Part shown: positions 18,439 to 29,182 of the stretch, piece by piece
Layout of the letters: each line of letters starts with the position of its first letter
Position numbering within the stretch: the first letter of the stretch is position 1
Source of the DNA: Oscillospiraceae bacterium
Lineage (GTDB): Bacteria; Bacillota; Clostridia; Oscillospirales; UBA929
Direction of reading: 5' to 3'
Assembly (NCBI GenBank): GCA_031254575.1
Contig: JAIRUE010000086.1
Location: 1 to 35,300, forward strand
Length of the DNA stretch: 35,300 nucleotides
The notes under the pieces: generated by a model
What the model was told of the DNA's origin: nothing
Database searches by the model: none
Seen by the model: only the letters and a program-made list of their open reading frames with translations
Translations under genes and position numbers: made by a program

Positions 18439-18792
18439 TTACCCGACCACGACGGAATCAATGCAGATATTGACGGAATTGACCGTAACGCCGGTGATTT
18501 TCTCCACATTGTAACGCACTTCCTGCATCATCGATCGGCATATCTCGGGAATGTTGATCCCGTGCTCGACCACGATGTGCAGGTCAATATCGACCAGCTC
18601 CCCGCCCGCCGGATACGACACCTTGACGCCCTTGGCGATGTTTTCCCGCCGCAGAAGCTGGACGATGCCGTCCTGTACGCTGCGGGAGGCCATGCCCTTG
18701 ACGCCGAAGCAGTTGGTGGCCGCGTAACCGCTGACGGCGGTAAACACGTCGGCCGAAATGTAAAGGGTTCCCTTTTCAAGCGGTATCTTCAT
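18439..18792 (-). CDS. Asp23/Gls24 family envelope stress response protein
   Basis: 117 aa; 'GTLYISADVFTAVSGYAATNCFGVKGMASRS...VDIDLHIVVEHGINIPEICRSMMQEVRYNVEKITGVTVNSVNICIDSVVV'. Typical neighbour of fakA. Confidence 0.92.
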   Translation of the reverse strand: MKIPLEKGTLYISADVFTAVSGYAATNCFGVKGMASRSVQDGIVQLLRRENIAKGVKVSYPAGGELVDIDLHIVVEHGINIPEICRSMMQEVRYNVEKITGVTVNSVNICIDSVVVG

Positions 18793-18826
18793 TGTCCTGC
18801 ACCTCCGTTTGGAGTAAGTACGGTAT

Positions 18827-18855
18827 ATTATACCAAAACATTCCGGCTTTTACAA
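18827..18855 (-). promoter_or_regulatory. Predicted sigmaA promoter for asp23-fakA
   Basis: Minus strand TTGTAA (18850-18855), 17 nt, TATAAT (18827-18832) with extended TG. Confidence 0.65.
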
Positions 18856-19269
18856 GCAAAAATACTGCATCCCGGCGCCCATCCCCGGCGCGGGCAGTTC
18901 TGTGAATCCCAGCCGCGCGTAAAACCCCTCGCGCCCGTCGACCGAGAACAAACTCACCACCACCGCGCGTCCCGGCGGCACAAACGCCCTCGCGCGCCCG
19001 ACCGCCTTCTCCACCAGCAGGCTCCCTATCCCCCGCCGCCGCCACAGCGGCACGACCAGCAGATCGTAGATGAGGAATACGAACGCGCCGTCGCCCACCA
19101 TCCGTACCATCCCCACCGTGCGGGACCCGTTGACGGCCGACAGCGTGAACAGGGATGACGCGATCGCCCGCTTCACCAGTTCCGGCTCCAGTTCCGGCAT
19201 CCCGCAGGCCGCGCGCAGCCCCGCGAACGTGTCCGGCGTAAGGATTCCCTCGCGGATGTAAATGTCCAT
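18850..19269 (-). CDS. GNAT family N-acetyltransferase
   Basis: Start MDIYIREGILTPDTF at 19269 with GGAAAGGAG RBS; acetyl-CoA loop 'VVPLWRRRGIGSLLVEKAVGRA', 'GFYARLGFTELP'. Confidence 0.88.
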   Translation of the reverse strand: MDIYIREGILTPDTFAGLRAACGMPELEPELVKRAIASSLFTLSAVNGSRTVGMVRMVGDGAFVFLIYDLLVVPLWRRRGIGSLLVEKAVGRARAFVPPGRAVVVSLFSVDGREGFYARLGFTELPAPGMGAGMQYFCL

Positions 19270-19348
19270 ATGGGAAAACTCCTTTCCCGCGGCGGAACGC
19301 GCGGGGCGCGTCCCCGTCCGGGACAATCCCCGGCGCGAAGGCCGCCTG

Positions 19349-20881
19349 TCACTCCCCCTCGTCTAAAACGATCCTCGGGAACAGGTTCCCGCCCCTTTTG
19401 ACCGTAAACCCGGCGGGCGCGGGTTCCGTCCAGACCGGGACTTCCGGCAATCCCAGCTGCGCCCGCAGTTTGCCCATCGCCAGCGGCATGACGGGGTAGA
19501 GCGTCACCGACGCGCAGCGCAGCGTCTCCAGCAGCGTATACAGCACGCGGATCAGGTCCTCCGCCTTTTCCGGGTCCTTCGCCAGCGCCCACGGCATCGT
19601 CTCGTCGATAAAGCGGTTGGCGCGGACGACGGGCGCCATCGCCTCGGTGACGGCCTGCTGCATGGCAAGTTTATCCATCGCGTCTTTGTATTTTATCCGT
19701 GACGACGCGCAGAGGTCCAGCACCTCGTTTTGCGGCACCGCCGACGGCGCGACGGTCCCCTGAAAGTATTTCTCGGCCATCGTGATCGAGCGGGAGGCCA
19801 GGTTGCCGAGGTCGTTGGCCAGATCGGCGTTGCAGCGGGAGACGAACAATTCCCTGGTTATGCTGCCGTCGCGGGCAAAGGGCATTTCCCGCAGGACATA
19901 GTAACGGGTACAGTCCGCGCCGTATTTTTCAACCAGCTCGGGGGCGTGGATGACGTTTCCCAGAGACTTGCTCATTTTATCGCTGCCCATCAAAAACCAC
20001 GGATGCCCGAAGACCTGCCCGGGCAGCGGGACCCCCAGCGCCATCAGAATCCCGGGCCAGTACAGCGTGTGGAAGCGCAGCACGTCCTTCCCCAGCACAT
20101 GCACGTCGCAGGGCCAGTATTTTTCAAAGAGTTCGCCGTGGTCCCTGTCCGGGTCGTACCCCAGCGCGGTGATGTAGTTGCTCAAAGCGTCCACCCAGAC
20201 GTACATCACATGCCCCGGGTCAAACTCGACCGGGACGCCCCACTTAAACGACGTGCGCGACACGCAGAAATCCTGAAGGCCCGGCTTGATATAGCCGTTG
20301 ATCATTTCGTTTTTGCGGCTGTCCGGCTGTATGAAGCCCGGATTTGCCTCAATATGCGCCGCAAGCCTGCCGGCATAAGCCGAAAGGCGGAAAAAATAGG
20401 CTTCCTCCTTCAGCCATTCGACCGGACGCCCGCAGTTGGGGCAGAGGTTCCCGCCGGGCGTCTTTTTGACCTGCGACTCGGTGTGAAAAGCCTCGTCGGG
20501 GACGCAGTACCAGCCCTCGTAGGCGCTCTTGTAAATATCGCCCTGATCGTAGAGCTTTTTGAAAATACGCTTGACAATATCCTTATGGCGCGGTTCGGTC
20601 GTGCGGATGAAGTCGTCATACTCCACCATACAGACGTCCCAGTCATGCCGCAGCGCGGCGGTGATCCCATCGACAAATTCCTGCGGCGAGACGCCGGCCT
20701 TTTCGGCGGCGCGCTCGATCTTTTCCCCGTGTTCGTCCGCGCCGGTCAAAAAATATACGTCGTCGCCGAGCAGTTTATGATACCGCGCCACGGCGTCGGT
20801 GAATATGGCCTCATACGTGTTGCCGATATGCGGTTTTTGAGACGCGTAGGGAATGGCGGTGGTAATATAGAATTTTGACAT
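19349..20881 (-). CDS. metG: Methionyl-tRNA synthetase
   Basis: 510 aa; 'TTAIPYASQKPHIGNTYEAIFTDAVARY', zinc-knuckle-like 'CPNCGRPVEW', KMSKS motif 'GSDKMSKSLGNVI'. Confidence 0.96.
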   Translation of the reverse strand: MSKFYITTAIPYASQKPHIGNTYEAIFTDAVARYHKLLGDDVYFLTGADEHGEKIERAAEKAGVSPQEFVDGITAALRHDWDVCMVEYDDFIRTTEPRHKDIVKRIFKKLYDQGDIYKSAYEGWYCVPDEAFHTESQVKKTPGGNLCPNCGRPVEWLKEEAYFFRLSAYAGRLAAHIEANPGFIQPDSRKNEMINGYIKPGLQDFCVSRTSFKWGVPVEFDPGHVMYVWVDALSNYITALGYDPDRDHGELFEKYWPCDVHVLGKDVLRFHTLYWPGILMALGVPLPGQVFGHPWFLMGSDKMSKSLGNVIHAPELVEKYGADCTRYYVLREMPFARDGSITRELFVSRCNADLANDLGNLASRSITMAEKYFQGTVAPSAVPQNEVLDLCASSRIKYKDAMDKLAMQQAVTEAMAPVVRANRFIDETMPWALAKDPEKAEDLIRVLYTLLETLRCASVTLYPVMPLAMGKLRAQLGLPEVPVWTEPAPAGFTVKRGGNLFPRIVLDEGE

Positions 20882-20893
20882 TTGCAGTTCTCC

Positions 20894-23329
20894 TCATCCG
20901 AACGGGACGTTCCAAATATTCCGCGCGTACTCCGTAATCGAGCGGTCGGCCGCGAAAAAGCCCGACTTGGCTATATTGACCAGCGAGCGCCGGTTCCATT
21001 CGGCGGGGTTGCGGTAGGCGGCTTCCACTTCTTTATGGACGGCGCAGTACCCTTCAAAATCGGCCATCAGAAAATAGGGATCCGCCCCCTCGTGCCCGCC
21101 GATCAGCAGGCCCTGAACGATGTCGGCGTACTCCACGCCGTCGCTCAGGCCTTCCGTAAGCTGATCCAGGACGCGGCGCAGCGCGGCGTTGTGCGAAATA
21201 TACGCTTTGGGCGAGTAACCCTCGCGGCGCATCCGGTCAACCTCTTCCGCGCGCAGGCCGAAGAGAAAGATATTTTCCGGCCCGACCAGCTCCGCGATCT
21301 CCACATTGGCGCCGTCGAGCGTACCGACGGTCAGCGCCCCGTTGAGCATGAACTTCATGTTGCCGGTACCCGACGCCTCTTTGCCCGCGGTGGAGATCTG
21401 CTCGCTGACTTCGCTGGCGGGAATCAGGCGCTCGGCCAGCGAGACGCTGTAATTTTCCAGAAAAACCACCGCGAGTTTTCCCCTCGCCGCCGGGTCGGCG
21501 GCAATGTGGGCGGCGATGCTGTGAATCAGGCGGATAATGCGCTTGGCCATGAAATAGCCGGGCGCGGCCTTGGCGCCGAAGATAAAGGTGCGCGGCAGGA
21601 AATCGGCGCCGGGCTCGTCTTTGAGCGTATTGTAGAGGTGGAGGATGTGCAGCGCGTTGAGGAGCTGCCTCTTATACTCGTGCAGGCGCTTGACCTGTGC
21701 GTCAAAGACGCTGTCCGGGTCCAGCGTCACGCCGCGCGTCCTTTGCATAAAGGCCGCAAATTCCGCCTTGTTCTCCCTTTTTATCGCGCCCAGCCGCTCA
21801 AGGACCGTCTCGTCGCTGATCCTTTTGAGCAGGGACTCGAGCGCGCCGGGGCGCGTGAGATAGGTATCACCCCCGGCCACGTCGCGGATCAGGCTGTGCA
21901 GGCGCGGGTTGATCTGCGCGAGCCAGCGGCGGTGATCGACGCCGTTGGTGACGTTGTGGAACTTGTTGGGCCACAGCGAGGCCTGACTTTTGAACAGCTC
22001 GTTGCGCAGGATGTCCGAATGCAGCGCGCTGACGCCGTTGACGGCGAAACAGGCGTATACGCAGAGGTTGGCCATGCGCACCTCGTTGCCCCAGATAACG
22101 GCCGACTGCCCGACGCGCGCCTCGTCGTGCAGCGCCTCCCACAGCAGCGGCAGGCAGCGCCGGTCGATCTCGCACAGGATCATCCATATGCGCGGCAGCA
22201 GCATTTCAATGAGGTTTTTCGGCCATATCTCCAGCGCCTCGGCCAGAACGGTATGGTTGGTGTAGGCGACGCAGTTGGTGACGATCTGCCACGCGCGGTC
22301 CCAGTCCATGCCCTCCTCGTCCATGAAAATGCGCATAAGCTCCGGGATGATGAGGGCGGGGTGGGTGTCGTTGATCTGTATCACGTTCCAGCGGTGGAAA
22401 TTTTGCAGGGTGCCGCGTTTGCGCTTGTGGCGGCGCACGATGCTCTGCGCCGTCGCCGAAACGAAAAAGTATTGCTGGCGCAGGCGGAGCAGCTTGCCCT
22501 CCATATGGTTGTCGTTGGGGTAGAGCACCATGTTGATAACGCGCGCCATCGCGTCCTGCTCGGTCGCTTTCATGTAGTTGCCCACTGAAAACTGCTCCAT
22601 GTCGATGGCGGTGTCGGCGGGGCTTTTGGCCTGCCAGAGGCGCAGCCTGTTGGTTTCGGCCCGGCCGTACCCGTTGACGGTCATGTCGAGCGGCACCGCC
22701 AGCACCTTGGTGTCGTCCTCCACTGAGACTTTGAGCCGGCCGTCCTCCTCATAGCAGGACACATTCCCTCCGAACGAGACGGACACCGCGTCGTCGGCGC
22801 GGGTCGAAAGCCAGACGCTGCCCTTGTCAAACCACGGGTCGGGCTGCTCGATCTGCTCGCCGTTGAAAATGCGCTGCACAAAGATGCCGAACTGATAGCA
22901 GAGCGAATACCCGGTGGCGCGGACGCCTATCGAGGTCATGGCCTCCAGGTAACAGGCCGCGAGGCGGCCCAGGCCGCCGTTGCCCAGGCCCGCGTCGGGC
23001 TCCTCCTCGGCGATGTCGCTCAGGCTGAGGCCCAGCAGCGACAGCGCCTGCTCCAGAGGCTCAAGGCAGCCGAGGTTGAACGCGTTTTTCATAAGGCTGC
23101 GCCCGAGCAGAAACTCCAGCGACAGGTAATGCACCTCGCGTCCGTCCCACTGTTTTTTGACAGGCTCCCCCGTCTCGCCCATCAGGTCAAACACCGCCAT
23201 GGCACAGGCGCGGAAGCGCAACTCGGGCGACGCCGATTCGGGCGTTCTGCCGAAGTTGCGCTGCAGGCGGCTGCGTATGCTCTGGGCGAGTTCCTCTGGG
23301 GTATACTTCATGAATTTGGCGGCTCCCAT
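20894..23329 (-). CDS. glgP: Glycogen/starch phosphorylase
   Basis: 811 aa; 'EEPDAGLGNGGLGRLAACYLEAMTSIGVRATGYSLCYQFGIF', C-terminal PLP region 'PASEVSEQISTAGKEASGTGNMKFMLNGALTVGTLDGANVEI'. Confidence 0.97.
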   Translation of the reverse strand: MGAAKFMKYTPEELAQSIRSRLQRNFGRTPESASPELRFRACAMAVFDLMGETGEPVKKQWDGREVHYLSLEFLLGRSLMKNAFNLGCLEPLEQALSLLGLSLSDIAEEEPDAGLGNGGLGRLAACYLEAMTSIGVRATGYSLCYQFGIFVQRIFNGEQIEQPDPWFDKGSVWLSTRADDAVSVSFGGNVSCYEEDGRLKVSVEDDTKVLAVPLDMTVNGYGRAETNRLRLWQAKSPADTAIDMEQFSVGNYMKATEQDAMARVINMVLYPNDNHMEGKLLRLRQQYFFVSATAQSIVRRHKRKRGTLQNFHRWNVIQINDTHPALIIPELMRIFMDEEGMDWDRAWQIVTNCVAYTNHTVLAEALEIWPKNLIEMLLPRIWMILCEIDRRCLPLLWEALHDEARVGQSAVIWGNEVRMANLCVYACFAVNGVSALHSDILRNELFKSQASLWPNKFHNVTNGVDHRRWLAQINPRLHSLIRDVAGGDTYLTRPGALESLLKRISDETVLERLGAIKRENKAEFAAFMQRTRGVTLDPDSVFDAQVKRLHEYKRQLLNALHILHLYNTLKDEPGADFLPRTFIFGAKAAPGYFMAKRIIRLIHSIAAHIAADPAARGKLAVVFLENYSVSLAERLIPASEVSEQISTAGKEASGTGNMKFMLNGALTVGTLDGANVEIAELVGPENIFLFGLRAEEVDRMRREGYSPKAYISHNAALRRVLDQLTEGLSDGVEYADIVQGLLIGGHEGADPYFLMADFEGYCAVHKEVEAAYRNPAEWNRRSLVNIAKSGFFAADRSITEYARNIWNVPFG

Positions 23330-23369
23330 CTTTGTATGATCCCGATAATCCCGTGATCGGCGGTTCTCT

Positions 23370-24815
23370 CTATTTGCAGATCTCCTTGTACAGCTTCTTA
23401 TACATCCTGGCGGATTCCGTCCAGCTGAAGTCGCTGGACATGCCGCGTTTCATCAGCGCGGCCCAGCGGTTTTTATGGTTATGATAAAGATCCACGGCGC
23501 GGCGCACGGCGTAGAGCAGGTCATATTTGTCATAGTTTGCGAACGTGAAGCCCAGGCCCTCGTCCGTCTCGGAATTATACGGCTCCACCGTGTCCTTCAG
23601 GCCGCCCGTTTCCCGGACGACCGGAACCGTGCCGTAGCGCATGGCAATCATCTGCGACAGGCCGCACGGCTCGGACTGGCTGGGCATGAGGAACATGTCC
23701 CCGCCCGCGTAGAGCGAGCCGGACAGCGACGCGTTGTACAGAATGGAAGCCGACAGCCGCCCCTCGTAATTGTGTCGCGCGGTGGAGAAAAACTGCTCAA
23801 AGTGCCAGTCACCCCGTCCCAGCAGCGCGAACTGTATGTCCATATCCATCAATTCGTCCAGCGCCTCCGCGACCAGATCCATCCCCTTGTGGCTGACCAG
23901 GCGGCCCACCGACACGACCAGCGGCACGTCGGGGTTCCTCGTGAGGCCCAGAAGTTTTTGCAGCTCGGCCTTGCAGACGGCCTTCCCCTTCAGGCTGTCG
24001 GCGGTGAACGTCTGCGTCAGGTTCCCGTCGGTGGCAGGGTCGAACAGCGCCGTGTCAATCCCGTTGAGGATGCCGGTCAGCTTATCCCGGTTTGCCGCCA
24101 GAACGCCCTCCAGCCCGTGGGCGTAATAGGCGTACTGGAGTTCCTCGGCGTAGGAGGGGCTGACCGTGGTCACGCGGTCGCTCAGCTCGATCGCGCCTTT
24201 CATCAGATTGAGGCCGCCCATGTACTCCAGCGTGCCGCCGTCGAAGACCGTGTGCGGCAGCCCAAACACGTTTTCCAGCGTTTCGCGCCCGAAACGCCCC
24301 TGATAGGCGATGTTGTGGATGGTAAAAACGGTGCGGATGGCGTCGACGGCCGGCACGCCGTCATACAGGCGGCGCATATAGGTGGGGATAAGCGCCGTCT
24401 GCCAGTCGTTGCAGTGTACAACGTCGGGCGCCCAGCCGTCAAATTCGGTCAGCAGGGCGGCGACGGCGCGGGAAAAGAACGCGTAGCGTTCCCCATCGTC
24501 GTAGTGGCCGTATATCTCGGCGCGCTTAAAATAATATTCGTTGTCCACGAAATAGAAGGTAACGCCGTCTTTCTTCAGCTCAAACAGGCCGCAGTAAAGG
24601 TTGCGCCACGCGAGCGGCACATAGATGTATTTTATGAACTTCATCTGCGCCCGCCACTGGTCGGGGATGGACCCGTACAGAGGCATGATGACACGCACCC
24701 CGTAACTGCTCCCGGCCAGGGCCGCCGGCAGGGCGCCGGCCACATCCCCCAACCCGCCGGTTTTGGCAAACGGCGCGGCTTCGCTCGTTGCGAATAAAAT
24801 TTTCATCTGCCTCAT
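23370..24815 (-). CDS. glgA: Glycogen synthase (ADP-glucose)
   Basis: 481 aa; N-terminal 'KILFATSEAAPFAKTGGLGDVAGALPAAL', C-terminal 'PSQSEPCGLSQMIAMRYGTVPVVRETGGLKDTV'. Confidence 0.97.
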   Translation of the reverse strand: MRQMKILFATSEAAPFAKTGGLGDVAGALPAALAGSSYGVRVIMPLYGSIPDQWRAQMKFIKYIYVPLAWRNLYCGLFELKKDGVTFYFVDNEYYFKRAEIYGHYDDGERYAFFSRAVAALLTEFDGWAPDVVHCNDWQTALIPTYMRRLYDGVPAVDAIRTVFTIHNIAYQGRFGRETLENVFGLPHTVFDGGTLEYMGGLNLMKGAIELSDRVTTVSPSYAEELQYAYYAHGLEGVLAANRDKLTGILNGIDTALFDPATDGNLTQTFTADSLKGKAVCKAELQKLLGLTRNPDVPLVVSVGRLVSHKGMDLVAEALDELMDMDIQFALLGRGDWHFEQFFSTARHNYEGRLSASILYNASLSGSLYAGGDMFLMPSQSEPCGLSQMIAMRYGTVPVVRETGGLKDTVEPYNSETDEGLGFTFANYDKYDLLYAVRRAVDLYHNHKNRWAALMKRGMSSDFSWTESARMYKKLYKEICK

Positions 24816-24833
24816 TCCTTTCTCCCGTTCAAA

Positions 24834-25955
24834 TCACACAATGCTGCCCTTGGAAATCGCGATCGGATAGGATTCATGCCCTTTCAGCGCGCGCCCCTTT
24901 GTGACGGTGACCTCTTTGTCGGTGATGGTAAAGGCAAGGTCAACGCCCGACTGGATACGGGTGTCCTGCATGAGGATGCAGTTTTTCAGCTTCGCGCCCC
25001 CCTCCACCCTCACGCCGCGGAACACGACGCAGTTCTCCAGATCCCCCTTGATGATGCAGCCGTCTGCGACAAGGTTGCGCTTGACATGGCTTTCGGGCGA
25101 ATAGTAAGTGGACGCCTCGTCGCGCACCTTAGTCCTGATGGGGCGCTTGCGGGAAAAGAGATCTCTGCGGACCTCCGGCTGCAGCAGGCACATCGACTGC
25201 CTGAAATAATCGGCGACCGACTGCGGGCGCGTGGAAAACCCCTCGTGGATATAGGCGGTTATATTGAGCTGGCCCTGCATACGCTGCAAAACGTCACGGG
25301 TAAAATTCACATAGTTGTGGGCGGCGGAGTCGGCCAGCAGCTTGCCCAGAAGAGTCTTGGAGAGGATATAGACCCCCACGCAGGGATAGACGTCTTTGTC
25401 CAGCCCGGACAGCAGCACCTCCTTCACGCGCCCCCTGGCGTCGGTGCGGAGATAGGCGTCGCTCTCATACCCGGGCTCGCGCGCGAGGCAGACGCAGGTG
25501 ATGTCGGCGCCCGTTTCCAGATGCTTCGCGAAAATCTCCTCCAGCGGGAGGTTGATAATCAGGTCGCCGTCGGCCAGCACGACATATTCCTGCCGGATAT
25601 GCTCGATATAGCTTGTGATGGCATAGAGGGCCTCCAGCTTGCCCCGGTAAGCGGTCACGGCGGTGTCGCGCCGCGCGCCCGCGTACGCGAACGGGGGCAG
25701 CAGCCGCAGGCCGCCCCGTTTGCGGGACAGATCCCAGTCCTTCCCGGACCCCAGGTGGTCGAGCAGGGACTGGTAATTCTCCCGCATGATAACGCCGATG
25801 TCGGTAATGCCGGCATTGACCATATTGGACAGCATGAAGTCGATGACCCGGTACCGCCCCCCGTACGGAATGGAGGAGGCCGTGCGGTGTTCCGTCAGCT
25901 CCTTGAGGCGTACGTTGGAGGAGTAGGCGAACAGGATGCCGTGCATATCTTTCAA
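24834..25955 (-). CDS. glgD: Glucose-1-phosphate adenylyltransferase regulatory subunit
   Basis: 373 aa; nucleotidyltransferase-like with diverged N-terminus 'MHGILFAYSSNVRLKELTEHRTASSIPYGGRYRVIDFMLSNMVNAGI'; adjacent to glgC. Confidence 0.94.
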   Translation of the reverse strand: MKDMHGILFAYSSNVRLKELTEHRTASSIPYGGRYRVIDFMLSNMVNAGITDIGVIMRENYQSLLDHLGSGKDWDLSRKRGGLRLLPPFAYAGARRDTAVTAYRGKLEALYAITSYIEHIRQEYVVLADGDLIINLPLEEIFAKHLETGADITCVCLAREPGYESDAYLRTDARGRVKEVLLSGLDKDVYPCVGVYILSKTLLGKLLADSAAHNYVNFTRDVLQRMQGQLNITAYIHEGFSTRPQSVADYFRQSMCLLQPEVRRDLFSRKRPIRTKVRDEASTYYSPESHVKRNLVADGCIIKGDLENCVVFRGVRVEGGAKLKNCILMQDTRIQSGVDLAFTITDKEVTVTKGRALKGHESYPIAISKGSIV

Positions 25956-25980
25956 AAACTGACCCTCCCAATGTCACACT

Positions 25981-27183
25981 CTATACCAAATCGGCATCCG
26001 CCATTTCCCGCGCCCCAACGGCCTTGCCGGGACCGACAGTGACGCCGGACGCGACGACGGCCACGCCCCAGTCCTCGGGGGAGTTCTTAAACATCCCGGG
26101 CGGCGCGCCGATCTTTGCCCCGGAGCGTATCGCCGCGTTTTCGGCGACAATGGCGTATCTGACGACGGCGCCGCGCTCAATGACCGCCCCGGGCATCACA
26201 ATGGAGTACTCCACCAGCGCGCCCTGCTCGACGGTGACGTCGTTGAACAGAACAGAGTTGAACACCCCGCCGTAGACCTCGCAGCCCTCCGTAACCAGGC
26301 TGTGCGAGACGGTGGCGGTATCCCCGATATAATGGGGGGGGGCCGTGGGGTTGCGCGCGTAAATGCGCCACGCAGGGTTGGAGAGATCGATCTCCTCCCC
26401 CGAAAGCATATCCATATTTGCTTCCCACAAATTGTCGATCGTCCCCACATCCCGCCAATAGCCCGAGAAGCGGTATACCGTCATCTTCTCTCCGCCGGCC
26501 AGCATCGAGGGGATGATATTGGTCCCGAAGTCGTTTTTGCTTTTAGGGTCGGCCTCGTCCGCGATCAGGTATTTCTTGAGTTTCTCCCATGTGAATATAT
26601 AAATGCCCATCGAAGCCAGCGTACTCTTCGGTTCCGCCGGTTTCTCCTCAAACTCAAGGATGCCGTCGTTCTCATCGACGTTCATGATCCCCATCCGCTT
26701 CGCCTCTTCGCGCGACACCTCGATGACCGGGATGGTGCAGTCCGACTGTGTGCGTTTGTGCTGCTCCAGCATGACGGCGTAATCCATTTTGTAAATGTGG
26801 TCGCCGCCGAGCACAAGGACGTATTCGGGGTTGTAGTTCTCGATAAAGGAGATGTTCTGATAGATGGCGTTTGCGCTGCCCTTGTACCAGGACGCCCCCT
26901 TGTTCTGCTGATAGGGGGGCAGGATATGCACGCCGCCCTCCAGCCGGTCAAGGTCCCACGGTTGCCCCGAGCCGATATACGCGTTGAGTTCGTGCGGCTG
27001 ATATTGCGTCAGCACCCCCACCGTGTCGATGCCGGAATTGGAGCAGTTGGAAAGGGGAAAGTCGATCAGGCGGAATTTGCCCCCGAACGGCACGGCGGGC
27101 TTCGCCACATGGGTGGTGAGCACATACAGGCGGCTACCCTGACCCCCGGCCAGCAGCATGGCGATACACTCTTTCTTCATCAA
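25981..27183 (-). CDS. glgC: Glucose-1-phosphate adenylyltransferase
   Basis: 400 aa; '[47 protein letters not shown]', '[22 protein letters not shown]'. Confidence 0.97.
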   Translation of the reverse strand: MMKKECIAMLLAGGQGSRLYVLTTHVAKPAVPFGGKFRLIDFPLSNCSNSGIDTVGVLTQYQPHELNAYIGSGQPWDLDRLEGGVHILPPYQQNKGASWYKGSANAIYQNISFIENYNPEYVLVLGGDHIYKMDYAVMLEQHKRTQSDCTIPVIEVSREEAKRMGIMNVDENDGILEFEEKPAEPKSTLASMGIYIFTWEKLKKYLIADEADPKSKNDFGTNIIPSMLAGGEKMTVYRFSGYWRDVGTIDNLWEANMDMLSGEEIDLSNPAWRIYARNPTAPPHYIGDTATVSHSLVTEGCEVYGGVFNSVLFNDVTVEQGALVEYSIVMPGAVIERGAVVRYAIVAENAAIRSGAKIGAPPGMFKNSPEDWGVAVVASGVTVGPGKAVGAREMADADLV

Positions 27184-27184
27184 A

Positions 27185-29059
27185 TCAACCCTTCTTGAAG
27201 AAGATGGCGCCGTAAGGAGACAGGGTGAGCTGGGCCGACCACTGCATACTGCCGCACGGTACGTTCTCCGCGGTCAGCGAGCCGTTGACCTGGCCGAAAC
27301 CGCCGAAGCGGTCCTCGTTGGTGTTGAGGGCCTCGTAATAGACGCCGGGCCCGGGCAGCGCCAGCCGGTACCCTTCGCGGTTGACCGGGGAGAAGTTGAA
27401 CAGGCAGACGACCGACCCTCCGTCCCTGTCGGCGCGGATAAAGGAGAGGGTGTTGCCCTGATAGTCGCCCGGCGTGATCCAGGAAAACCCGTCCCATGAA
27501 TCCTCGATTTCCCACAGGCAGCGGGTCTGCAGGTAAAACATGTTGAGCGTTTTGACAAATTCCTTGAATTTTTTGTGCATATCATATTCTATGAGGTGCC
27601 AGTCAAGGCTCTGGCCGAAATTCCACTCGATGAACTGGGCGAACTCGATGCCCATAAAGGTCATCTTCTTGCCCGGATGCGCGATCATGTAGGAGAGATA
27701 GGTGCGCACGCCGGCGAACTTATCGACGTAATAGCCCGGCATTTTCTCGATGACCGAGCACTTGCCGTGTACCACCTCGTCGTGCGAGAGCGGCAGGATG
27801 AAATTTTCGGAGAAGGCGTACATCATCGAGAAGGTCATCTTGTTATGGTTATACTGCCGGAAAATAGGGTCGAGCTTGACATAGGAGAGCGTGTCGTTCA
27901 TCCAGCCCATGTTCCATTTGAAATTGAACCCCAGACCGCCCATATAGGCGGGCTTCGTCACCATCGGCCACGCCGTCGATTCCTCGGCGATCATCAGCGC
28001 GTGGGGAAAGGCCGCGAAAACCTGTTCGTTGGCCTTGCGCAGGAAAGACAGCGCCTCCAGGTTCTCCCGCCCGCCGTAAATATTCCTGGGACCGCCGCCG
28101 CGCTTGCCGTAGTCGAGGTAGAGCATACTGGCCACGGCGTCAACCCGCAGGCCGTCGGCATGGAAAAGGTCCAGCCAGAACATGGCCGAGGACAGCAAAA
28201 ACGAACGCGTCTCGTTCCGCCCGTAATCAAAGACGCGGGTCCCCCATTCGGGATGCTCCCGCCGGGCGGGGTCGGAATATTCGTAGCAGCACCCGCCGTC
28301 GAAGTCGATCAGCCCGTGCCCGTCCTTGGGGAAGTGGGCGGGAACCCAGTCGAGGATGACGCCCACGCCGGACTGGTGGCACAGATCGACCAGCCGCATG
28401 AACTCCTTCGGCGTGCCGTAGCGGCTGGTGGCGGCGAAATACCCGGTCACCTGATACCCCCACGAGGCGTCCAGGGGATGTTCCATCACCGGCATCAGCT
28501 CTATATGCGTATAGCCCATTTCCTTCACATAGGGAATAAGCCGCTCGGCTGTCTCCGTATATGTAAGGACACGGTTGTTCTCTCCGCGCTGCCAGGAGCC
28601 GAGGTGCATCTCATAGATATTGAGAGGCCGGTCATACGGCGGGCGGCGGGCGGCGAGCCAGCCGGCGTCGCCCCACTCATAGCCGGACAGGTCATAGACC
28701 TTCGACGCCGTTTTGGGACGCACTTCCGCGTGGAAGGCGTACGGGTCGCTTTTTTCCTGCGTCGCGCCGCTGCGGCCCTTTACGGCGTACTTATAGGCGT
28801 CATACTCGGCCAGTCCCGGCACAAACACCTCCCAGACCCCCACCGACACCTTCTCCATCGGGGTTTTCCCGTGCTCCCAGCCGTTAAACTCACCGATCAC
28901 CGAGACGGCCCCGGCGTCGGGCGCCCACACCCGGAAAACCACGCCCTTTTTGCCGCCCCGCGCCTCAAAATGCGCGCCCATAAACTCATAGGCCCGGCAG
29001 TCGTTCCCCTCGTGGAACAGATACAGGTGGTTGTCGAGATCGTTTTTCCCTTTTGGCAT
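27185..29059 (-). CDS. glgB: 1,4-alpha-glucan branching enzyme (GH13)
   Basis: Start [20 protein letters not shown] at 29059 with AGGAGTG RBS; '[26 protein letters not shown]', '[16 protein letters not shown]', '[14 protein letters not shown]'. Confidence 0.97.
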   Translation of the reverse strand: MPKGKNDLDNHLYLFHEGNDCRAYEFMGAHFEARGGKKGVVFRVWAPDAGAVSVIGEFNGWEHGKTPMEKVSVGVWEVFVPGLAEYDAYKYAVKGRSGATQEKSDPYAFHAEVRPKTASKVYDLSGYEWGDAGWLAARRPPYDRPLNIYEMHLGSWQRGENNRVLTYTETAERLIPYVKEMGYTHIELMPVMEHPLDASWGYQVTGYFAATSRYGTPKEFMRLVDLCHQSGVGVILDWVPAHFPKDGHGLIDFDGGCCYEYSDPARREHPEWGTRVFDYGRNETRSFLLSSAMFWLDLFHADGLRVDAVASMLYLDYGKRGGGPRNIYGGRENLEALSFLRKANEQVFAAFPHALMIAEESTAWPMVTKPAYMGGLGFNFKWNMGWMNDTLSYVKLDPIFRQYNHNKMTFSMMYAFSENFILPLSHDEVVHGKCSVIEKMPGYYVDKFAGVRTYLSYMIAHPGKKMTFMGIEFAQFIEWNFGQSLDWHLIEYDMHKKFKEFVKTLNMFYLQTRCLWEIEDSWDGFSWITPGDYQGNTLSFIRADRDGGSVVCLFNFSPVNREGYRLALPGPGVYYEALNTNEDRFGGFGQVNGSLTAENVPCGSMQWSAQLTLSPYGAIFFKKG

Positions 29060-29182
29060 GGCGGGATCACTCCTTGTAATACTCCGTACGCATCCGGCGG
29101 CCGCCCGCCCGGGAAGCTCCGGCCTCTCCCGCAAGCCCGCCGGGCTCGCGCCGCAGTCTTCCCTTCGGATGACGGAGCGGAT

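Noticed and set aside
16748-18514. 588-aa plus-strand ORF antisense to the fakA-like gene
   Set aside because: Shadow ORF opposite recognisable DAK2/DegV coding sequence; no family-like motifs.
20882-22588. 568-aa plus-strand ORF antisense to glgP
   Set aside because: Shadow ORF opposite a well-conserved phosphorylase; composition is typical of reverse-complement reading.
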